The notes below the pieces were generated by a model. The model searched no databases, was not told where the DNA came from, and saw only the letters and a program-made list of their open reading frames with translations. A stretch of 64,000 nt of DNA from Sclerodactyla briareus (taxonomy: Eukaryota; Echinodermata; Holothuroidea; Dendrochirotida; Sclerodactylidae), in NCBI GenBank assembly GCA_026419785.1, contig JAODTK010002632.1, positions 62,001 through 126,000 on the forward strand, given 5' to 3'. The translations under genes were made by a program, and so were the position numbers. Below, one piece after another: positions 55,926 to 64,000 of the stretch. Position 1 is the first letter of the stretch; each line of letters begins with the position of its first letter.

Positions 55926-58900
55926 TTTCATTTTTTATTCCTTGCCGAAGCGAAAAGAATCTATGTGGTCATGCGCCGTGCGTATTTGTGTGCGTGTGTG
56001 GTGTGCGTCTGTGCGGGGAAATGATAGCATTTCCCTGGTTTTGTGGTTGTGTGTGTTGTGTGACGCTCCCTGTCATCACGATATCTAAAGACGCAAGCTG
56101 TATTAAGTTCAAATTAAGTGGTGGAAGTGGAACATATATAGATGATGACCCCTATTGTTTTTGGGCCATTCAAGTCATTCAAGGTCACGAGAGGGCCGTT
56201 AAAAAAGCTTGTCCGCACGATATCTAACGAACGCATCAGGTATCAAGTTCAAAATTTTTGTAGTGGGTTCACTATGGTGGGATGAACCCTTATTCTTTTT
56301 GGTGTCAGGTCAAGTTCATTTAAGGCACCATAGGACAATCCTCTAGATATTTTGGAAACGAACATGTTAGAGGGATGCCGGAATGTAAAGTTGTTTTCGT
56401 CTGGGCAAACTACATCTGTGACGCTACGGTGACCTCATTTGACCTTTTGACCTCGTTCGACCTTTTGACCGGTGACATTGATGCTAATTTTTGTAATGAC
56501 CAAATTCGTCCCTTGTTGAGACACATAATGTGAATTCACTAATGTACTACAACACTCCTATCACGAGCATCTCAAGGATGCACAGTGGAAAGGTAAAGAC
56601 AGCCTAAGACACGGGAATGTTGTTAAACTTGGACTTTGCCATTGACAGCTTGGCAACACATATTTTAGAGTGGATGGTTGTATGGAAAGTTTTCTTCGTC
56701 TTTTCGCACTACATTGTTCGTTATGCAGGGAGCCATATGTCGTTTGAACTTAGTGGTATTTTGAGTGGTCCCTGCCACTCAGCAAAGTTAAGATGCTTGT
56801 GTCAGGCTAAAAAATATTCGACATAATTTGCTCAGTGCCCCGATATATATCCCTCAGCAGGGTATGTGGAGACCCAGAAAGAGCAGAGAATGAAGGGAAT
56901 GGATTATATTTAGATTCCGAGTGGGCAACTTTATAGACAGGAATTTTGAGTATTAAAACCAACCATATCTCATAGGGGGGTTTTCCTCTGGTGACCTTAA
57001 AAAGACCCCACTAGCCGTTAGTTCCGCAAGGAATCGCGACACAGTTTTGTGTCTAGTTGTCATTATTAGCCATCCCACTGTCGCTGTTGGATTCACGTTC
57101 AAAAACAAAAACATTCCCATACAACTGAAACACTTCAAGGTAAAATACCAGCTGGTCCAAAGTGAGATCCCCTTGGGGGAAAGAGTCTTTAATTTTATTA
57201 CTTTCCGAGGTAAAAGGATCTTGCATCATGCGCCGTGCGTATGTGTGTGCCGTGGTGTGTTGTGCGTCTGTGGGGGGTGTCCTGTGTGTGGACGCCCCTG
57301 TCAGCACGATATCTAAAGAAAGAAGCCATGTTTAGTTCAATTAAGTGGTGGATTGGACATATAGAGAGGATGACCCCTATTGTTTTTGGTGCCAGTCAAG
57401 GTCATTCAAGGTCACGAGAGGGCAAAGTTAAAAAAGCTTGTCAGCACGATATCTAAGAACGCAATCATGTAACAAGTTCAAATTTTGTATTGTGGGTTGC
57501 AATATGGTTGGATGACACTATTATTTTGGTTGTCGGTCAAGGTCATTAAGGTCACCATAGGCAATCATTTATTTGGAAACGAAACATTTCAGAGGGATGC
57601 GTAATGTAAAGTTGGTTCGTGGGGCAAAATCATCTGGTGACCTACTGGACCTCATTGACCTTTTGACCTCGTTCGACAAAAAAAGAAACCTTTTGACCTT
57701 GGGGACATTGAGTGCTAATATTTTGTAATGACCAATTCTTCTTGTTTGAGACCAACCATAATGTGAATTAGACAATTGTTATACAACACTCCTATCACGA
57801 GCTATCGCAAGGAATGCACAAGTGGGAAAGGTAAAGACACAGCCTAAAACACTGGAATTTTGTTTAACTTGACGTTTGACATTAACATCTTGGCAACAAA
57901 ATATTTTAGAGGAATGTTGTAATGGTAAGTTTGGTTCGTCTTTTCGAACTACATTTAGTTTCGTTATGCATGGTAGCCTATATGTCGTTTGACCTTATGA
58001 TTATTTGAGTGGTCACCTTCCACTGCAGAGCAAATTTGAGATGCTTGTTGTCAGGATAAAAAATATTCGACATATTGTGCTCATGCCCCGAAATATCCCT
58101 CAGCAGGGGTATGTGATACCACAGAAGAGGCAGATAATGAAGGGAATGGATAATATTTATATTCGAGTGTGCACTTTATAGAAAGGATTTTGGAGTATTA
58201 AAACCAACCCTATCTCCTAGGGGGTGTTTCCTCTGGTTTGACCTTAAAAGCCACTAGCCTGTTAGCTCCGCCAGGAATCGCGACACAGTTTTGTGTCTTT
58301 GTTGTCAGTTATTAGCCCTCCACTGTCGCTGTTTTGAGCTTCACGTTCAAAAACCTGTTCCCAGTAGCAAACTGAAACCACTTCAAGGTCAAATACCAGC
58401 TGTCCAAAGTGATATCCCCTTGGGGAAAACATCTTGATTTTTAATATTTCCTTCCGAAGGTAAAAGCTGAATCGATGGCAGTCATGCGCCGTGCGTATGT
58501 GTGTGCGTGTGTTGTGTGTGCATCTGTGGGGTGTTGTGTGTGTGTGACGTCCCCTTGTCAGCACGATATCTAAAGAACGCAAGCATGTATTAAGTTCCAA
58601 TTAAGTGTGTGGATTGACATTAGAGAGGATACCCCTATTGTTTTTGGTGCCAGTTCAAGGTCATTCAAGGTTCACGAGAGGCAAGTTAAAAAAGCTTGTC
58701 AGTCACGATTCTAAGAACGCAATCATGTATCAATTTCAAATTTTGTATGTGGGTGGCACCTAGGGTGTGGATGAACCCTATTATTTTTGGTGTCAGGACG
58801 GTCTTTAAGGTCACCATAGGCAATCCTTAATATCTTGGAAACGAACCAGTTCACAGAGGGATCCGTAATGTAAGTTGTGTTTCGTTTTGGCAACTACATC

Positions 58901-61900
58901 TGGTGACCATACTTTGACCCTGCATGTTGACTTTTACCTCGTTTGAACTTTTGACCTTGTGACATTGATGAGTGCTAATATTTTGTAATGACCATTTCGT
59001 CTTGTGAGACAAACCATAATGTGAATTAGATTAATGAAATACAACACTCCTATCAGAAGCTATCTCAAGGAATGCACATGTGGGAAAGGTAAGACAAAGC
59101 CTAAACATTAACACTGGAATGTTGTTACACTTGACGTTTGACATTGCACTCTTGGCAACAAAATATTTCGGAGGGATTTTTTAATGGAAAGTTTTTTCTT
59201 ATTCGTCTTTTGCGAACTACATGTAGTTTCGTGTATGCCATGGGGAGCCTCTATGTCCGTTTTTGAAACTTATAATATTTCGTGTGGCCACTTACCACTT
59301 AGCAAATTTGAGATGCTTGTGGTCAGGATAACAAATATTCGACATAATTGGTGCCAGTGCCCCCGATTATATCCCTCAGGCAGGGTATTGATACCACCGA
59401 AGAGGCAGAGAATTAGGGATGGATATATTTGAGATTCCGAGTGGGCAACTTTATCGAAAGGAATTTTGAGTATCAAAACCAACATATCTAAGGGTGTGTT
59501 TCCTCTGGTTTGACCGTAAAAGCACTAGCCTTTAGCTTCGGCAAGGAATCGCGACACAGTTTTGTTCTTGTTGTCCATTTATTTAGAGCCACTCCACTGT
59601 TCGCTTTTTTGAGTTTTCACGTTCAAAAATCCGTTCCTTCCCAGTACAACTGACAAAAACCACTTCAAGGTCAAATACCAGCTGGTCCAAAGTGTATCCC
59701 CTTGGGGAAACGTCTTAACTTTTTATTCTTCCGAAGGTAAAAGGAATCTATCGCAGTCACGCACCGTGCGTATGTGTTTGTGTGTGTGTGTGTGTGTGCG
59801 TGCGTCCTGTGTGTGTGGTGTGACACCCCTTGTCAGCACATAATCTAAAGAACGCAAGCATGTATGAAGTTCAAATTAAGTCTGCGGATTGGCCATATAG
59901 CGAGGATGACCCCATATTGTTTTTTTTGGTGCCAGTTCAAGGTCATTCAAGGTCACGAGAGGGTCAAAGTGAAAAGCTTGTCAGCACGATATCTAAGAAC
60001 TCGCAATCTGTATCGTTCAATTTTGTATGTGGGGTTGCACCTATGGTGTGGATGACCCTATTATTTTTGGTGTCAGGTCCAGGTCATTTGAAGGTCACCA
60101 TAGGGCAATCCTTATATATTTGGAAACGAACATTTCATAGGGATTCCGTAATTGATAGTTTTGTTCGTCTGTGTAATCTACATCTGGTGACCTACTTTGA
60201 CCTCATTTGACCTTTTTGACTCATTTGACCTTTTGACCTTGTGACATGAGTGCCAATATTTTGTATGACCAGATTCGTCTTGTTTTAGACAAACCACTAT
60301 GTGAAATTATACGGATGTATACAACACTCCTAGCACTAGCTATCTCAGAATGCACATCTGGGAAGTAAAGACGCCTAAACACTGAAATGTAGATACAACT
60401 GACGTTTGACATTGACATCTTGCAACAAAATATTTTGGAGGGATGTTGTAATGAAAGTTTTCTTCGTCTGTGCGAACTATAGTTTCGTTATGCATGGTAG
60501 CCTATATGTCGTTTGAATTAGGAATATTCGTGTGGCCACCTTCCACTTATCAAATTTGAGATGCTTGTGGTCAGGATAAAAATATTCGACATAATTGTGC
60601 CCATGGCCCCTATATATATCCCTCAGGCAGGGTATGTGAACCACAGAAGAGGCTATAGAATGAGGGGAATGGTAATATTTGAGATCCGAGTTGGCAACTT
60701 TTAGACAGTAAGTTTGAGTTTAACCAACCATATCTAATAGGGTGTGTTTCCGCTGGTTTTGACCTTAAAAGCCACTAGCCTGTTAGCTTTCGGCAGGAAT
60801 CGCGACACAGTTTTGTGTCTAGTTTCATTTATTAGCCACTCCACTGTCGCTGTTTTGAGTTTTCACGTTCAAAAATCCGTTTCCAGTACAACTGAACCAC
60901 TTCAAGGTCACATACCAGCTTGGTCCAAAGTGATATCCCCTTGGAACGCGGCTTAATTTTTTTATTCTTTCCGAAGGTACAAGGATCTATGCAGTCCCGC
61001 ACCGTGCGTATTTGTGGTTTGTGTGTGTGTGTGTGGGGTGGGCGTGCGTCTGTGTGTGTGTGTGTGACACCCCTTGGTCAGCACGATATCCTAAAGAACG
61101 CAAGCATGTTGACGTTTCAAATTAAGTATGTGGTTTGCACATATAGAGAGGAATGACCCCTATTGTTTTTGTGCCAGTTTCAAGTTCCTTCAAGTTCACG
61201 AGAGGGCAAAGTTGAGAAAGCTTGTCAGCATTATATCTACCGAACGCAAATCATGTATCACGTTCAAATTTTGTATGTGGGTTTCAAGTATGTGTGAGAT
61301 GAACCCTATTATTTTTGGTGTTAGGTCAAGGTCATTTAAGGTCACCAATGGGACAATCCTTATATCATCTTGGCAACAAAATATTTAGAGGGATGTTGTA
61401 TTAGAAAGTTTGTTCGTCTGGGCGAATCTACATCTGGTGACCTACTTTGACCTCATTTGACCTTTTTAACCGTCGTTTGACCTTTTGCCTTGTGACATTG
61501 AGTCTAATTTTTTGTAATGACAGATTTCGTCTTGTTGAGACAACCATACTGTGATTGACTAATGTAAGACAACACTCCTATCACGAGCTATCTCAAGGAA
61601 TGCACAAGTGGGAAAAGTCAAGACAGCCTAAGACACGGGAATGTTGTTAAACTTGACGTTTGACATGGCATCTTGGCAACAAAATAAAATATTTTAGAGG
61701 GATGTTGTAATGGAAAGTTTTCTTGTTAGGCGAACTGCATGTTTAGTTTCGTTATGCATGGTAGCCTATATGTCGTTTGAACTTATGAATATTTGGGTGG
61801 AAACAGGCCACTCAGCAATTTGAGATGCTTGTGTCAGGATTAAAAAATATTCGACTTAATGTGCCCAGTGCCCTATTATATGCCCTCAGGAAGGGTATGT

Positions 61901-62095
61901 GATACCACAGAAGGGGCAGAGAATGACGGGAATGGATAATATTTGGGGATTCCGATTGGGCAACTTTATAGAAAGGAATTTTGAGTATTAAAACCAAAAA
62001 ATATCGAATAGGGGGTTTTTCTCTGCTGTGGCCTTAAAAGCCACTAGCCTGTCAGCGATGGCTAGGAATCGCGACACAGTTTTGTGTCTTGTGGA
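55925..62095 (+). repeat. ~1.25-kb tandem repeat, about five copies
   Basis: The marker (CGCACCGTGCGTA or CGCCGTGCGTA) occurs at about 55975, 57232, 58488, 59763 and 61001, giving spacings of 1257, 1256, 1275 and 1238. Each unit has a GT-rich run, AGCACGATATCTAAAGAACG, GACCCCTATTGTTTTTGG, CAAGGTCATTCAAGGTCAC (twice), TTTGACCTCATTTGACC, a 'CTTGGCAACAAAATATTT' stretch and TCGCGACACAGTTTTGTGTC. The 60-126-codon open frames in it are not conserved between copies, so it is non-coding. Confidence 0.93.
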
Positions 62096-63330
62096 TGTCA
62101 GCGAATCGGCGATCGGCCAGTTACAACTTGTCCACAGTTCAAGGGGCCGAATTTCCTAATGAACACGTAAAAAGTCGTTTGCGGGGATACCATTACAGTC
62201 CTGGGAGCAGGTTGGGGAATGGTCACACCTCTGCCTCGATATTAGGCATTATTAGAGAAGAGGAGGCGAGTATCGCGGGTTGTGGCCCAGGCACGATCGT
62301 ACGCGCCAGGGTTCCTGAACGTTTGGAAATGGATAATGACCTTCGTGGTCATCGAAAAAATAGAAAGTTTATTAATATCGTGGTGCATGGTTATGTCAGG
62401 GGCGGCGGCGAGGGGGGGGGGGGGGGCAGGGGGACACGCCCCCCCCCTGTGGGGGTAGGGGCCCGAAAAATAAAACGACAGAAGGATTTTTTAATGCACA
62501 CGTTTTCGTCGGGGTTGGGTGAAGTGTCAAAATTACGTTATCCAACTTAGGTTATTTTATTCGTTCTCATCGAGACTCAAATCGAGACTGAAACGGGTGA
62601 CTGTAAATAGAGGTCGCAAATGTAGCGACGTCGTATGTTTACCTGGTTTGGGAAACACTGTGTCATCATGAGCCACCGGTTGTGTTATATAGGTGAAAGG
62701 ACAGTCATCAGGCGAGTAGCAAGCTACAAAAAAGTGGGGCGGGCCAAATGTGACAGAAGTGCTATCTAAGCGTAGCGCCCCCATCTCGGCGCGAAGCGCA
62801 CAGAGAAACTTTTTTTTTTAATTTTTATAAAGTACCCCTGAGATGACTGGGACTACCCATTGCGGGCATCGACCCACCACCCTGTCATTCCTATAAAGTT
62901 GCCTAATAAGTTCAAAGAACAGGGGTGTATGAAACTGACTCCATGACCAGGTCGATGGTCATTGGCCAACGGTTGGTGTTATGGGGTGGGAGTCAGCCTT
63001 TCCGGCCCTAAAATTGCGTGAAATGGTTACAAAGCGTGAGGTCTCCATTACGTTTGATGGAGTGAGAGAGCGTCTGAAAAGTGATTTATAGTCTTTAGAT
63101 ACCTCGAAAAGGAGAACAAATATGACCCTCCTCAGGTTTTCGAAACATAGATCCAGTGGTCGTCCCAAGTTTTTTTTAGGGGTATGCCTCTTCGTCGCCT
63201 GGGGAGGGGCAAAAGGGGAAGTGGTATACCCATCCACTTTTACTAATTAAACTTCCAGGGAAAATTGCCAAATTACCACGGTCATAACTTTTTTTGGATC
63301 CGAGAACTATGTGACGTGCATTGTGAATTG
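62096..63330. other. No gene recognised
   Basis: A 153-codon plus frame (62089-62550) crosses the edge of the tandem array and a poly-G/poly-C patch (62410-62450) and has no family features. Confidence 0.4.
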
Positions 63331-63334
63331 TGAT

Positions 63335-63600
63335 CGTTCATTATCTATCTATCTATTATTAAGCTATCTATCGATCTATCTATCTATAGATTCTATCTAT
63401 CTATCTATCTCATCTATCTCATCTATCTAATCATATCGATTCATCGACCGATCGATCGAGCGATCGATCTTCTATCGCTCTATCTATTGATCTATCGCTC
63501 TATCGCTCCATATATCGATCTATCGCACTATCTATCGATTGATCTATCTATAGATTATCTATCGATCATATGTCGATCGATCGGTCGATCGGTCGATATC
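63335..63600. repeat. CTAT / CGAT microsatellite
   Basis: Runs of CTAT and TCTATCGATC with changing registers, ending in GATCGATCGGTCGATCGG. Confidence 0.95.
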
Positions 63601-64000
63601 CAGGCTCATAGCTAACAAGTCCGTCCAGGCCCTGGGAGCAAGCTGCGAGACCAAGTATACCCGCCTCCAAGGGGTGGGCGGCGGGAGCCAACCTTAAGGA
63701 AGGTGAGTATGGTCGATAGGTAATTACCACAAACAATAAGTTTTGGGGAATTCATGCGCTCCCAACTCACCTTCTAAGCTCATCTAATATTAGCACTTCG
63801 CACCGTGCAAAACCGACATCCCGGGTTGGCGGGTGTAACCTTGTGGAAGGCCCAGAATAGCCCCGACGAATGCCACCCTTGTAGCAAGAGAACCCAAGCA
63901 ATAGCACAACACAAAAAGTCGAAGGAAGATGCCCGGCGCCTCAGCCAAGAATAACTTTGACTATGAACTCATGCGAACAAGAAGCATGAGACCGTAGCCC
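63600..64000. other. GC-richer unassigned sequence at the right edge
   Basis: GC content rises after the microsatellite. A short frame (MPGASAKNNFDYELMR..., from ~63928) is open but stops within 22 codons. It could be the end of a mobile element that continues to the right; nothing decisive is visible. Confidence 0.3.

Noticed and set aside
62089-62550. 153-codon open frame as a gene
   Set aside because: It spans the edge of the 1.25-kb array and a poly-G/poly-C patch, so its length depends on uncertain homopolymer calls, and it shows no domain.
1-64000. CRISPR arrays, bacterial operons, prophage
   Set aside because: The tandem arrays lack unique spacers between identical repeats, and the gene with introns shows this is eukaryotic DNA.
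1-64000. tRNA and rRNA genes
   Set aside because: No stretch with both A-box and B-box words and a foldable cloverleaf was noticed, and no rRNA core words were seen. A dedicated tRNA scan was not possible here.

Overview
The window looks like nuclear DNA of an animal, probably a marine invertebrate. It has one gene with introns bounded by GT/AG, dense degenerate non-LTR retrotransposons, a hAT remnant, Helentron-like repeats ending in microsatellites and hairpins, and many satellites. There are no operons, ribosome binding sites or compact gene arrays. An echinoderm or other non-vertebrate deuterostome fits the repeat style, but I cannot fix the taxon from sequence alone. Small indels in otherwise conserved motifs, together with long C/G runs, suggest an uncorrected long-read assembly or an old, decaying locus.

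Left part (2.9-24.7 kb, minus strand): the only host gene I can support is an aldo-keto reductase of the L-galactose-dehydrogenase-like type. I found five consecutive coding exons (24678-24732, 19054-19190, 16518-16678, 6283-6413, 2882-2986) whose splice sites and phases join. The four residues of the AKR catalytic tetrad (Asp, Tyr, Lys, His) are all present. The 3' end of the gene lies to the left of the window. Its introns hold most of the mobile DNA on this side: a CR1-like LINE with SGNH-esterase, endonuclease and reverse-transcriptase parts (7.45-10.68 kb, same strand), several Helentron-like non-autonomous elements (0-6 kb, 12.3-13.7, 15.5-16.0, 19.4-21.2, 24.2-25.1 kb) and a hAT transposase remnant (23.3 kb).

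Middle (25-46 kb): dispersed and tandem repeats (25.6-26.3, 27.0-27.3, 31.4-32.0, 32.7, 33.0-33.5 kb) are followed by a pile of broken LINE pieces in both orientations (35.4-45.4 kb). This part ends in a compact array at 45.66-46.13 kb. The array alternates two ~52-bp unit types, each carrying a TTACGTAA palindrome and a CRE-like TGACGTCA.

Right part (46-64 kb): largely anonymous DNA, with a further LINE reverse-transcriptase remnant (53.2-54.4 kb), about five copies of a ~1.25-kb tandem repeat (55.9-62.1 kb), and a CTAT/CGAT microsatellite near the right end. I see no convincing new multi-gene system. The points most worth a second look are the AKR gene reconstruction, the hierarchical Helentron-type repeats with a covarying 3' hairpin, the bZIP-site-like alternating array, and the LINE chimera at 39.9 kb.
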